This document shows positions 1 to 8,540 of a stretch of DNA of 64,000 nt, piece after piece. Where the stretch lies: contig CANMPD010000008.1 in NCBI GenBank assembly GCA_947499635.1, forward strand, positions 1-64,000, written 5' to 3'. The notes beneath the pieces were generated by a model. The model did not search any database. It had not been told where the DNA came from and saw only the letters and a program-made list of their open reading frames with translations. A program made the position numbers and the translations under genes. How positions within the stretch are numbered: position 1 is the stretch's first letter; every line of letters starts with the position of its first letter. The DNA comes from an uncultured Paracoccaceae bacterium (GTDB lineage: Bacteria > Pseudomonadota > Alphaproteobacteria > Rhodobacterales > Rhodobacteraceae).

Positions 1-1
1 C

Positions 2-307
2 GGCAACGATATCCTCTGGGGCGGCACTGGCAATGACACGCTTTCCGGTGGCACGGAAGACGATGTTCTGGTGGGAGGAAGCGGTACCGACGACTTTGTC
101 TTCACTTCAGGAAGCGATACAATCGTTGATTTTGAGGACGGCCTGGATAGGCTCTTGTTCTCCGGGTATGGTAATGCCAACGACATTCTGAGTAATGGGA
201 CGGTGGTTGGCGGAGATATCTTGTTCGATTTTGGAGGGGGAAATCAGCTTTTAATCAATGGCGTGAATTCCTTGGACGCAATATCGGATGACATCTGGAT
301 TGTCTAG
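2..307 (+). CDS. RTX calcium-binding protein, C-terminal fragment
   Basis: The reading frame is open from the first complete codon and ends at TAG 305-307, so only the C-terminus of a larger protein is present. The first residues form glycine/aspartate nonapeptide repeats of the GGxGxD type (GNDILWGG, GNDTLSGG, EDDVLVGG), the hallmark of hemolysin-type Ca2+-binding beta-rolls. The closing segment, with an IVDFEDGLDRL motif, is the usual C-terminal cap of RTX proteins exported by type I secretion. RTX proteins fold outside the cell on binding calcium; which activity this one carries cannot be told because the N-terminus lies outside the window. Confidence 0.85.
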   Translation, partial: GNDILWGGTGNDTLSGGTEDDVLVGGSGTDDFVFTSGSDTIVDFEDGLDRLLFSGYGNANDILSNGTVVGGDILFDFGGGNQLLINGVNSLDAISDDIWIV

Positions 308-427
308 TTTCCAATAGCATGTGCCTAGCGCTCAAGTTATAAGCTAGGCACATGCTGCGCAATACGTTCTCCCAGTGGAGCAGCGTCCCATCAATTTGTA
401 GAATATAAGACATTCCCGGCATTCACC

Positions 428-451
428 GCACATTCGACGAATGTCTCCTTA
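428..451. repeat. 24-nt dispersed repeat, copy 1
   Basis: This 24-nt segment, containing TCGACGAATGTCTCCTTA, recurs at 1079-1102 in the same orientation with one mismatch. The two copies bracket the isolated membrane-protein gene at 531-986. They look like remnants of a common dispersed element and not a coding feature. Confidence 0.6.
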
Positions 452-530
452 CTTGGGCACCCCCACTCTAAACAGTCGCGAATGATTGAGGCAATCGATG
501 ACAGCAATGCGGACAAAGCCGTCGTGCGTG

Positions 531-986
531 TCAGCGGTTCACCTTATCCATGACAGCAGTTCGCAGCCAGACAACCGAGCCTGCGAGAACCGATCCGGCC
601 ACCGCCGCCTTTCCAAAACCCTGCCAGTTCAGAAACCCGAAACCGATCACCAATTTTGCAGCACAAAGCCCAACCACCGTCGCTGTAAGTAAATTTAATT
701 TCCCCTCAGACGAGAGATTAGGTGGGATGATTAAGGCACAAACAAAGCTGGTGAGCAGGACGGTGGAAATATCAAGATACTCAGCCATCTTGATAACATT
801 AGCCTGTTCACCACTCTTGAAGACTGCAAAGGCAGCGTCTCTGTCCTTCTCGTTCGAGGACAGCGCCAAGCTCAAAAAACTGTGGGAGATCTGATGAGCC
901 TCTGTTCTGAGAGAGAGGCTGCCATAGAACAAAAGCAATAATGCCAGAAGAGGGAGCACAAAGACAAGAAGATATCGAGCCACCAT
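531..986 (-). CDS. hypothetical four-TM membrane protein
   Basis: A 151-residue protein not recognised as any known family. Hydrophobic segments lie at about residues 4-24, 71-88, 98-118 and 125-142. The 45-residue stretch between the first two is polar and is probably a periplasmic or cytoplasmic loop. The start ATG at 986 is preceded by AAGGA, and because that spacing is very short the following GTG codon could also serve. The gene stands alone between two copies of a 24-nt repeat and beside a broken integrase, so it may be cargo left from a degraded genomic island. It does not overlap any better candidate frame. Confidence 0.6.
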   Translation of the reverse strand: MVARYLLVFVLPLLALLLLFYGSLSLRTEAHQISHSFLSLALSSNEKDRDAAFAVFKSGEQANVIKMAEYLDISTVLLTSFVCALIIPPNLSSEGKLNLLTATVVGLCAAKLVIGFGFLNWQGFGKAAVAGSVLAGSVVWLRTAVMDKVNR

Positions 987-1063
987 TTTCCTTCCAACCC
1001 CTCACCAACCTGGCTTTGGTCGGTACAATGCTTTGTTAGAAAGCGATCGTCAATTTGGGCTCG

Positions 1064-1102
1064 TTCGTCGAATCCGCTGCACAGTCGACGAATGTCTCCT
1101 TA
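1064..1102. repeat. 24-nt dispersed repeat copy 2 with inverted repeat
   Basis: Positions 1079-1102 match the copy at 428-451 in 23 of 24 bases. This copy is also part of an inverted repeat: TTCGTCGA at 1064-1071 pairs with TCGACGAA at 1085-1092 across a 13-nt loop. The structure sits just upstream of the integrase remnant. Confidence 0.55.
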
Positions 1103-1178
1103 GCTGGATAACGGAAAGCAAGTCCGGTAAGGCGGACCATATGGATACCCTTCACCAAGAGATTACGCGCAACATTAG

Positions 1179-1487
1179 AATAAGACGCCCCGCACCAGCA
1201 TTCATTTCATTCTGGCTGATGCAGTTGATCATGCCGTTAGCTATGACTACTTCCAAAAACACTCAATAAAACTGCGAAAGAAACTTGGCCTTGACGCCTA
1301 TACAATTCACGGGTTGCGATATATCGCCGCTGCAGAGCTTGCAGAGGCTGGATGTACCGATCACCAAATCGCGGCGATTACAGGTCACAAGAACCTGTCT
1401 ATGATCCCAAAATACTCACGTGGTCCAATTAAGAAACTCGCCAAGCGAGCTCAAACCCTTCGAGAACAGAACAAAAACAAAACGTGA
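1179..1487 (+). pseudogene. tyrosine recombinase (integrase) C-terminal remnant
   Basis: Starting after an in-frame TAG at 1176-1178, this frame encodes the last ~100 residues of a phage-type tyrosine recombinase and stops at TGA 1485-1487. Recognisable parts are the HGLR box (the conserved His-x-x-Arg of the active site), the following AAELAEAG helix, ITGHK, and KYSRG, which holds the nucleophilic tyrosine. There is no start codon in a sensible place, and the core-binding domain and first catalytic arginine are missing, so it is a relic. It lies 79 bp from the 3' end of tRNA-Ser, the typical location of an island integrase. Confidence 0.75.
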
Positions 1488-1566
1488 CTATGGGAAAATT
1501 TATGGGAAACTTTTGCAGTTGCGCTTTTCCATAGGAAAAGAATTTCACCGTAAGTCATTGAATTTA

Positions 1567-1656
1567 TGGCGGGGAGACAGGGATTCGAACCCTGGGAACG
1601 CGTTAACGTTCAACGGTTTTCAAGACCGCCGCATTCGACCACTCTGCCACCTCCCC
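1567..1656 (-). tRNA. tRNA-Ser(TGA)
   Basis: On the minus strand a class II tRNA of 90 nt can be folded. It has acceptor stem GGGGAGG pairing with TCTCCCC, D-arm, anticodon loop CTTGAAA giving anticodon TGA, a long variable arm, the T-loop GGTTCGAATCC, discriminator G, and an encoded CCA at 1567-1569. The 3' end faces the recombinase remnant, so this gene was probably an integration target. Confidence 0.95.
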
Positions 1657-1940
1657 GGTCACAAATCGAATGACGCGGGTTTAAGATGCTAATGCCGCAG
1701 AGGCAAGTGTAAAATTGCGTATTTTCAACAGGATTTCTGAACTTCTCTCAAAAATCGGACAATCAGGAAACATTTGCCCCCTAACGCGCAATTGATCGCC
1801 AATTACATTGGGTCGTTATCGTCGCAGGGTTTTCATAGTAAAATGCTGAGGCTATGCTATTCTTAATAAAAACGAGGGGCGAGCAAGCCTTCGAACTCAT
1901 GCGATTTATCGCATAAAATACAAACAGGCGGAAACAGGAC

Positions 1941-2864
1941 ATGAGCAACAGACTGTCGGACATAGCAAACGTTCGTACATCTTCGAAGATATTTTTACCC
2001 CGCACAACAGCAGCTGTCGCCCTGTTGTCTCTTGTTGCGCTCAGCGCCTGTGAAAGTGGTGGCACATCGCAAGGTACAGATAAGGCCTCTCCTTTTGCCT
2101 TTTTACGCGCCAAGGATAATACGTCCTCAACAGGCACCAGCACCAAATTAGTAGAGCGCGACGTAGAAGCCCCAGATGCGTTTCAAGTGACTGAGGCTGG
2201 CCTGTGGGATGGGCGTCCCTCAATCGGTGGCGTCTGGGTTGCGCATCCTGATGTTGGTGAACCCGAGCGTGTGATTATTCGCAACAACTCGAACGGTAAG
2301 TTTGTTATCGGCGCATTATTCCGTCGCGAACGCGCTTTGCCTGGGCCACGGTTGCAAGCTTCATCGGATGCAGCCGCCGCATTGGGCATGTTAGCTGGGG
2401 CCCCTGTTGAACTGAACGTAACCGCCCTGCGCCGTGAAGCTGTAGCACCAGAGCCCACAGTTGACACTGCGCCCGATGACATCTTGGTCGGTGATCTGGA
2501 TGCGCCTATTGACGTAGCAACAACCGCATTGGACGCTCCGACTTTGCAGACGGATCCTATCGCATCAGCTGCCGCCGCTATTGAAGCACCAACAGCACCT
2601 GTTGCTGCACCTATCGCCCGAGCGACAACATTAGACAAACCTTTTATCCAAATTGGCATTTTCAGCGTTGAAGACAACGCCAAACGCACGGCAGATCAAA
2701 TGCGGAACTCTGGCATTATTCCAACCATTTATGAGCAATCCTCCAATGGAAAACCGTTCTGGCGTGTTGTGGTCGGGCCTGCCCAATCCAAAAGTGAACG
2801 CAGTCAGCTTTTGAAAACAGTGAAAGCAGCCGGTTTTTCTGATGCTTATGCCGTAACCAATTAA
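1941..2864 (+). CDS. SPOR-domain lipoprotein (RlpA-like)
   Basis: A 307-residue envelope protein. The N-terminus has a hydrophobic stretch at about 22-36 ending in the lipobox LSAC, so Cys37 is the likely lipidation site. Residues ~90-170 resemble a degenerate double-psi beta-barrel of RlpA type (RVIIRNNSNGKFVIGALF, then AAAALGM). A low-complexity Ala/Pro linker follows. Residues ~233-305 form a SPOR domain, which binds denuded septal peptidoglycan. It is first in a row with a D,D-carboxypeptidase, consistent with cell-wall remodelling at division. The catalytic Asp of active RlpA lytic transglycosylases is not evident, so a structural role is possible. Confidence 0.8.
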   Translation: MSNRLSDIANVRTSSKIFLPRTTAAVALLSLVALSACESGGTSQGTDKASPFAFLRAKDNTSSTGTSTKLVERDVEAPDAFQVTEAGLWDGRPSIGGVWVAHPDVGEPERVIIRNNSNGKFVIGALFRRERALPGPRLQASSDAAAALGMLAGAPVELNVTALRREAVAPEPTVDTAPDDILVGDLDAPIDVATTALDAPTLQTDPIASAAAAIEAPTAPVAAPIARATTLDKPFIQIGIFSVEDNAKRTADQMRNSGIIPTIYEQSSNGKPFWRVVVGPAQSKSERSQLLKTVKAAGFSDAYAVTN

Positions 2865-2908
2865 TTTGTGCGACGCAGCCTTCCTGCTGCTATAGAAAGG
2901 ACTCGACT

Positions 2909-4117
2909 ATGCTGAAGCACGTGAAACATTTGTCTCATCTTACGGCACACCTCATATTGGTATCGGGCCTTTTCCTGAGCGGAATGCCTAGTGCTGTGCT
3001 CGCCTATGACACCTCGGCGCGCGCGGCTTATGTGATTGACCAAGCAACCGATACGGTTTTACTGGCTAAGAATGCGGACGAGCCAATCCCGCCCGCCTCG
3101 ATGTCCAAACTTATGACGCTTTATGTCGCGTTCGAAGCCATTCGCGACGGGCGCCTTTCCATGGAAGAACGCCTGCCCGTTAGTGAACACGCCATGAGTT
3201 ATGGTGGATCCACCATGTTCTTGGACACACAAGATCGGGTCAAAGTTGCGGACCTGTTGCGAGGGATTATCGTATTATCCGGCAATGACGCCTGTGCCGT
3301 AATCGCAGAGGCCCTGTCACCAGATGGGACCGAGGCCGGTTTTGCCCGTTACATGACCCGCCGCGCTCGGGATTTGGGCATGACGAGCAGCACCTTTACA
3401 AATTCCAATGGCTGGCCCGCGCCCGGCCACCGCATGTCGGTGCATGATTTGGCAATCTTAGCTCAACGTTTGATCGAAGATTTTCCTGATTTCTACCCTA
3501 TGTTTGCCGAGCGCGAATTTGCCTTTGACGGACGCGCTCCGTCAAATACTCAAAACCGCAACCCCTTGCTGCGCCTCGATATTGGTGCGGATGGTTTGAA
3601 AACCGGTCATACCGAAGAGGCCGGATATGGCCTTGTGGGATCAGCCAAACAAGACGACCGGCGTGTCATTTTTGTTGTCTCTGGCCTTGCCAGCAACCGC
3701 GCACGTGCCGAAGAAAGCGAAGCTATTGTAAATTGGTCCTTTCGCCAATTCGCTAAGAAAACCATCGCGCACAAAAACCAAACTATAGAGACCGCAGAAG
3801 TCTGGCTTGGGAATGCGCCGACCGTAAACCTTGTTCCGGCGGAAGATTTTGAAATCCTGTTACCAACCCTGACCGCCGGAAAACTTGAGGCCGAGGTTGT
3901 CTATCGCGGCCCGATCCAGGCCCCGATCCAAGCGGGTCAGCAATTGGCGGAACTCGTGGTACACCCTGTTGACCTGCCAGAAATGCGCCTGCCTCTCGTT
4001 GCTGGGAATGATGTTGCCAAAGGTGGCTTTCCTGTACGTACAATGACCGCTATGCGTCTGTTGATAGATCGTTTTATAAACGGCCCCAAAACAGAAACGG
4101 CTGAGGCACAGCAGTGA
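2909..4117 (+). CDS. serine-type D-Ala-D-Ala carboxypeptidase (S11, PBP5-like)
   Basis: A periplasmic low-molecular-mass penicillin-binding protein of 402 aa that trims the terminal D-Ala from peptidoglycan pentapeptides. A signal peptide covers residues 1-32 (cleavage after VLA). The active-site motifs are intact and in order: S64-M-S-K67 with the nucleophilic serine, S124-G-N126, and K231-T-G233. A C-terminal all-beta PBP5_C-like domain follows to about residue 360, then a short tail that may be an amphipathic membrane anchor. The start is preceded by GAAAGGA. Its stop overlaps the GTG start of tmk, so it belongs to the same operon as the SPOR protein upstream. Confidence 0.93.
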   Translation: MLKHVKHLSHLTAHLILVSGLFLSGMPSAVLAYDTSARAAYVIDQATDTVLLAKNADEPIPPASMSKLMTLYVAFEAIRDGRLSMEERLPVSEHAMSYGGSTMFLDTQDRVKVADLLRGIIVLSGNDACAVIAEALSPDGTEAGFARYMTRRARDLGMTSSTFTNSNGWPAPGHRMSVHDLAILAQRLIEDFPDFYPMFAEREFAFDGRAPSNTQNRNPLLRLDIGADGLKTGHTEEAGYGLVGSAKQDDRRVIFVVSGLASNRARAEESEAIVNWSFRQFAKKTIAHKNQTIETAEVWLGNAPTVNLVPAEDFEILLPTLTAGKLEAEVVYRGPIQAPIQAGQQLAELVVHPVDLPEMRLPLVAGNDVAKGGFPVRTMTAMRLLIDRFINGPKTETAEAQQ

Positions 4118-4779
4118 CACAAAGACAAAGACCCGGTCTGTTCATGACCTTTGAAGGCGTGGACGGCTCTGGAAAATCAACGCAATGTCGCCTTTTGGCA
4201 CAGACATTGCGCGAACAAGGGTATGATGTGATGCTCACCCGCGAGCCCGGCGGCTCGGCTGGGGCCGAAGAAATTCGCAGTCTGGTCCTTGAGGGTGACC
4301 CAGATCGTTGGTCCGCCGAAACCGAACTTTTGCTGTTCACCGCAGCGCGGCGCGATCATATGGAACGGTTGATTTTACCCGCGCTCCACGCCGAGAAAAT
4401 TGTCATATGTGATCGGTTTGCAGACAGCACACGCATGTACCAAGGGCTGTCTCGCGGAGATTTGCGCGCAAGTGTCGACCAGTTACACAACCTGATGATT
4501 GGTCATGAACCCGATCTGACACTACTCGTGGATATGCCCCCTGAAATCGGCCTAGCCCGTGCCAAGGGACGGCAAACCCATGAAGAACGCTTTGAAGATT
4601 TCGGACTAGATTTACAGCAGAAAATGCGGCGCGGCTTTCTGGACCTCGCTCAAGAATTCTCGGATCGATTTGCCGTTATTGACGGTGCACACCCGATCGA
4701 AACCGTCGCCCAAACAGTTCTAGATACAGTAGCCCCTGCCCTACAAGACCATGGCGTCAAACCCGCCAAAGCGTCATGA
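4114..4779 (+). CDS. tmk: thymidylate kinase
   Basis: A 221-aa dTMP kinase that phosphorylates dTMP to dTDP in dTTP synthesis. The P-loop GVDGSGKST is at residues 15-23. The DRF box with the nearby DSTRMYQG segment, and a LID region with RQTHEERFE, follow in the expected order. The start is GTG within GTGA, overlapping the stop of the upstream carboxypeptidase gene. Its own TGA overlaps the holB start, so translation is coupled. Length and motifs are normal for the family. Confidence 0.96.
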   Translation: MTQRQRPGLFMTFEGVDGSGKSTQCRLLAQTLREQGYDVMLTREPGGSAGAEEIRSLVLEGDPDRWSAETELLLFTAARRDHMERLILPALHAEKIVICDRFADSTRMYQGLSRGDLRASVDQLHNLMIGHEPDLTLLVDMPPEIGLARAKGRQTHEERFEDFGLDLQQKMRRGFLDLAQEFSDRFAVIDGAHPIETVAQTVLDTVAPALQDHGVKPAKAS

Positions 4780-5891
4780 GTGATCTTGATTTAGCCCGTG
4801 CCGATCAAGCCGAAGGCGCTCCGCACCCGCGCGAAACCATACAACTGTTTGGTCACGCTGCTGCCGAAACAACATTTTTAGAGGCGTTCACCTCAGGCCG
4901 CCTGCATCACGGCTGGCTGATCACCGGCCCGCAGGGCATCGGCAAAGCAACACTCGCATGGCAGATCGCGCGATTTTTACTGGCCACCCCACCGCAACAA
5001 GATGACGGTTTATTTGGCGCCCCTCCGCCGCCCACATCCCTTAGCATTTCGCCAGACCACCCGGTCAGTCACCGTATTCAAGCATTTGCCGAACCGGGAC
5101 TTGCCGCGATAACCCGCAGCTATAATGACAGGGGTAAGCTGCGTAATGACATTACTGTCGATGACATTCGCAAACTCCACAGTTTCTTTGGCCTCTCGGC
5201 CACGGATGGGGGACGTCGCGTGGTGATCGTGGACAGCGCTGATGACATGAACGCAAGCGCGGCAAATGCACTGCTCAAAATGCTCGAAGAGCCGCCAGCA
5301 CGCACCACATTACTGCTGATCTCTCATCAACCGTCTCGTCTGCTTCCAACAATCCGATCTCGTTGTCGCAGCCTCCGCCTTGGCCCCTTATCCGCCCAAG
5401 ACATGCAGGCCGCATTAACGCAGGCGGATGTTGATACACACTCTGCGCATTTGGCAGCATTGGCAGCAGGGTCCGTCGGTGCGGCATTGCGGTTGATTAA
5501 TATGCAAGGTCTCGAGCTTTATACTGACTTGCTGCGTCTGGCCGACAGCCTGCCACGCCTTAATCGACAGGCAGCCATGGCCTTGGCCGAAAGCGCTGTC
5601 GGCGCCAAAGCTGCTGACCGGTTTGAGCTCATGCTGAACCTGATTGATATCCTACTCGCGCGACTGGCCCGCACTGGCGCAACCGGTCACCCTCCCACAG
5701 CCGAGGCCGCAACCGGCGAAGCCGAAATTCTGATGCGCCTCGCCCCAACAGCGCACAAAGGACGCGCGTGGGCAGACCTTGCGACCTTGGTCAGCGATCG
5801 GACACGCCATGGACAAGCCGTGAACCTTGACCCTGCCGCTTTGGTCCTAGATACGGTATTTAAGATGCAAGAGACTGCCGCTCGCCCCTGA
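4776..5891 (+). CDS. holB: DNA polymerase III subunit delta'
   Basis: A 371-aa clamp-loader subunit of the replisome (AAA+ fold). It shows a P-loop-like segment GPQGIGKA at residues 51-58, an ANALLKMLEEPP motif, and sensor-1 HQPSRLLPTIRSRC, all typical of delta'. It follows tmk with a 4-nt ATGA overlap, the common tmk-holB arrangement of proteobacteria, and precedes tatD. The alphaproteobacterial form is longer than the E. coli protein and its C-terminal collar domain is divergent, as here. Confidence 0.93.
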   Translation: MSDLDLARADQAEGAPHPRETIQLFGHAAAETTFLEAFTSGRLHHGWLITGPQGIGKATLAWQIARFLLATPPQQDDGLFGAPPPPTSLSISPDHPVSHRIQAFAEPGLAAITRSYNDRGKLRNDITVDDIRKLHSFFGLSATDGGRRVVIVDSADDMNASAANALLKMLEEPPARTTLLLISHQPSRLLPTIRSRCRSLRLGPLSAQDMQAALTQADVDTHSAHLAALAAGSVGAALRLINMQGLELYTDLLRLADSLPRLNRQAAMALAESAVGAKAADRFELMLNLIDILLARLARTGATGHPPTAEAATGEAEILMRLAPTAHKGRAWADLATLVSDRTRHGQAVNLDPAALVLDTVFKMQETAARP

Positions 5892-5934
5892 TCATTTGAG
5901 GCAGGTCCCGCAGCAGGCAAAACAAGGCCCAAAC

Positions 5935-6759
5935 ATGACCGAGCAAACACCGCCCGCCCCCGCTATTACCGATAGCCACTGCCATCTGGATTTCCCCGAT
6001 TTTGAAGGCGAACTGCCAGATGTCATCGCCCGCGCCGCAGCTGCTGGCGTAACGCGTATGGTGACAATTTGCACGCGTCTCAAAAATGAACCCAGTGTCC
6101 GCGCCATCGCCGAAGCGCATGACCCAGTCTTTTATGCCGCCGGCACCCACCCTATGAGCGTGGTAGAAGAACCCATGGCAACGGTGGACCAGCTGGTGGC
6201 ATTGGCCCAACATCCAAAATTTGTTGGCATCGGTGAAACGGGTCTCGATTATCACTATTCCGCCGACAGCGCCGAGGTGCAGAAAGAAAGCCTACAGATC
6301 CATATCACTGCCGCCCAAGAAACCGGTCTGCCGCTGATCATTCATGCCCGTGCCGCCGACGATGATATGGCTGCAATTTTGGCACAGGCCCATAAAGCCA
6401 AACCCTATAGCTGCGTGATGCACTGCTTTTCCTCGTCTGCCGCGTTGGGCCGTGCCGCATTGGATTTAGGGTTCTACCTGTCCATGTCCGGCATTGCCGC
6501 TTTTCCCAAAAGTCAGGAGGTTCGCGATATTTTTGCTTCGGCGCCTCTGGATCGAATTTTGGTCGAAACAGACAGCCCATATCTCGCACCTCCGCCACAC
6601 CGGGGCAAACGGAATGAACCTGCCTATAGTGCTTTGACCGCCAAGGTTGGTGCCGATGTTTTTGGTCTCGAATACGCAGATTTCGCGGCACAGACTCAGG
6701 CGAACTTTGACCGTCTGTTCTGGAAAGCAGCGACAACAGGTCAGGACAGTGGGCAATGA
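5935..6759 (+). CDS. TatD family metal-dependent deoxyribonuclease
   Basis: A 274-aa TIM-barrel metallo-hydrolase of the TatD/YcfH type. The metal-binding SHCHLD is at residues 14-19. The GETGLDYH segment, the ALIIHAR-like strand (LPLIIHARAAD), MHCFSS and ETDSPYLAP follow in family order. I chose ATG 5935 over the upstream in-frame TTG at 5896 because an AAGG lies about 7 nt before it and homologous proteins begin close to the SHCHLD motif. It sits between holB and a metallo-beta-lactamase-fold gene whose start overlaps its stop. TatD nucleases act in DNA repair and turnover; the exact substrate here is not known. Confidence 0.9.
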   Translation: MTEQTPPAPAITDSHCHLDFPDFEGELPDVIARAAAAGVTRMVTICTRLKNEPSVRAIAEAHDPVFYAAGTHPMSVVEEPMATVDQLVALAQHPKFVGIGETGLDYHYSADSAEVQKESLQIHITAAQETGLPLIIHARAADDDMAAILAQAHKAKPYSCVMHCFSSSAALGRAALDLGFYLSMSGIAAFPKSQEVRDIFASAPLDRILVETDSPYLAPPPHRGKRNEPAYSALTAKVGADVFGLEYADFAAQTQANFDRLFWKAATTGQDSGQ

Positions 6760-7556
6760 TGCAGCTGCGCATCACCGTATTGGGCTGTGGCTCATCCGGC
6801 GGAGTGCCACGCTTAGGGGGACATTGGGGGGCTTGTGATCCGGATAATCCTAAAAACCGTCGCAGTCGCTGTGCATTGCTTGTCGAACGTGTCGGCCCCA
6901 AAGGCACGACGACCGTCTTAATCGACACAGGGCCAGATATGCGTCAGCAGCTCTTGGCGGCCAATGTCGGGCGGTTGGACGGGGTGGTGTATACCCATTC
7001 CCATGCGGATCATATCCATGGCATCGACGACCTGCGCATGATCGTGTTCAACATGAAAGAACGCGTACAAGTTTATGCCGATACCCCGACACAGCATGAT
7101 CTGCTATCGCGCTTTGCTTATGCCTTTACCCAACCCGAAGGATCAAGCTATCCGCCAATTCTGGATCTGAACAAAATCGACGGAGCCTTTACAGTCGACG
7201 GCCCCGGTGGCGAAATCCCCTTTCAGCCGTTTTTGGTGAACCACGGCAGCATCGACGCCTTAGGCTTTAGAATGGGCGATATTGCCTATCTGCCAGACGT
7301 CTCTGAAATCCCAGATCAGGCCCTCCCATATCTTGAAGGATTAGATTGCTGGATTTTAGACGCATTACGCCATGCGCCGCATCCAACCCATTTCAATCTA
7401 GAACAGGCCCTGACGTGGATCGAACGCATGGCGCCTAAGCGCGCGGTTTTGACCAACATGCATATCGATCTCGATTATGACGCACTTGATGCTCAAACCT
7501 CAGATCATATTACCCCGGCCTATGACGGAATGGTTTTTACAACTCCGCCTAGATAG
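6756..7556 (+). CDS. MBL-fold metallohydrolase (PhnP-like)
   Basis: A 266-aa metallo-beta-lactamase-fold enzyme. The zinc motif HSHADH is at residues 81-86, preceded by LIDTGPD and followed by GIDDLR. Additional metal ligands appear in NHG, YLPDVSE and LRHAPHPTHF. The N-terminal GCGSSGGVPRLGG is typical of the PhnP/YcbX-associated group of phosphodiesterases that follows tatD in Rhodobacteraceae. Its ATG overlaps the tatD stop (ATGA), so it is the last tightly coupled gene of this operon. Cyclic phosphodiesterase activity is an inference from the family. Confidence 0.85.
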   Translation: MMQLRITVLGCGSSGGVPRLGGHWGACDPDNPKNRRSRCALLVERVGPKGTTTVLIDTGPDMRQQLLAANVGRLDGVVYTHSHADHIHGIDDLRMIVFNMKERVQVYADTPTQHDLLSRFAYAFTQPEGSSYPPILDLNKIDGAFTVDGPGGEIPFQPFLVNHGSIDALGFRMGDIAYLPDVSEIPDQALPYLEGLDCWILDALRHAPHPTHFNLEQALTWIERMAPKRAVLTNMHIDLDYDALDAQTSDHITPAYDGMVFTTPPR

Positions 7557-7582
7557 TCGTTTAAACCCAAAGGACGTCATAG

Positions 7583-8515
7583 ATGTTTTTCACCCTGCTC
7601 AACGTCGTCCTTCCAGTTTTTATCGTCGTTGGGTTGGGGTACGTTCTAACCTATCGTAAAATCCTGAGCGCGCCACAAATTGACGGTTTAATGCAATTCG
7701 CCCAAGGCGTGGCTATTCCGATTTTACTGTTTCGCGCCATGGCGTCCTTTGATTTGAACGCCGGTTTCGAAGCCTCGCTGATTATCACCTATTACACCAG
7801 CGCCTCTATAGGGTTTCTTGCAGGTGCCCTTGGGGCCCGTATCTTCTTTAAACGTCCATGGGAAGATTGCGTCGTCATTGGATTTTGCTGCCTGTTTGCC
7901 AATACGCTGCTTCTGGGTGTTTCGATCACCGAACGCGCCTTTGGGCCCGATAGCTTAACCGGAAATTACGCAATTTTAGCAGTGCATTCGCCATTTTGTT
8001 ATGGCGTTGGTATCACTGCTATGGAGGTCTTGCGCAATCGCGATAAAGGTGGCTTGCGAATTGCCACTGCCGTGTTCAAGGCGATGTTCAAGAATATGCT
8101 GATCCTAGCGATCTTATGCGGTTTCCTCTTCAATTTCAGCGGACTTGTAATGCCAAGCGCAATTGATGACGCGCTGGCCATGGTTGCACGCTCTGGCTTG
8201 CCCTTGGCCTTATTTGCCCTAGGCGGCGTCATGGTCCGTTATCGTCCCGAAGGCGATCTGCGTACCATCGCCATGGTTTGTGCTATTGTTTTGGTCTTAC
8301 AACCTGCCATCGTCTGGATACTGGGAACCCAATTAAATGTTCCACATGATTTATTCCGTTCCGCCCTCGTTACGGCTGCAATGGCACCTGGAGTAAACTG
8401 TTACGTTTTTGCCAATATGTACGGGCGTGCCAAACGTGTTGCCGCTTCATCTGTTCTGCTTGCCACAGCATTAAGCGTCGTAACAATTCTTGGATGGCTA
8501 TCGTTGCTTCATTAG
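7583..8515 (+). CDS. AEC family transporter (auxin efflux carrier/MdcF-like)
   Basis: A 310-aa inner-membrane protein made of about ten hydrophobic helices arranged as two five-helix halves, without a soluble domain. The middle loop and the GVNCYVFANMYG segment near the C-terminus fit the auxin efflux carrier/malonate transporter superfamily. AAAGGA precedes the ATG. It is 26 bp after the MBL-fold gene and may be cotranscribed, but no functional link to that operon is evident. The transported substrate cannot be predicted. Confidence 0.82.
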   Translation: MFFTLLNVVLPVFIVVGLGYVLTYRKILSAPQIDGLMQFAQGVAIPILLFRAMASFDLNAGFEASLIITYYTSASIGFLAGALGARIFFKRPWEDCVVIGFCCLFANTLLLGVSITERAFGPDSLTGNYAILAVHSPFCYGVGITAMEVLRNRDKGGLRIATAVFKAMFKNMLILAILCGFLFNFSGLVMPSAIDDALAMVARSGLPLALFALGGVMVRYRPEGDLRTIAMVCAIVLVLQPAIVWILGTQLNVPHDLFRSALVTAAMAPGVNCYVFANMYGRAKRVAASSVLLATALSVVTILGWLSLLH

Positions 8516-8540
8516 CCCGTTCATCCTTTGAAACCTCAGG

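Noticed and set aside
1-75. Short regular repeats that might suggest a CRISPR-like array
   Set aside because: They are codon-phased Gly/Asp nonapeptide repeats of an RTX protein.
486-1269. Plus-strand frames at 486-692, 550-894 and 1033-1269
   Set aside because: No ribosome sites or motifs; the first two lie opposite the better membrane-protein frame and the last overlaps the integrase remnant in another frame.
2183-2689. 168-codon minus-strand frame
   Set aside because: Antisense to the Ala/Pro-rich part of the SPOR lipoprotein gene; its Ser/Arg/Ala-rich composition is that of a complementary shadow.
6338-6928. 196-codon minus-strand frame
   Set aside because: Spans the ends of two well-supported plus-strand genes and has no protein-like motif.
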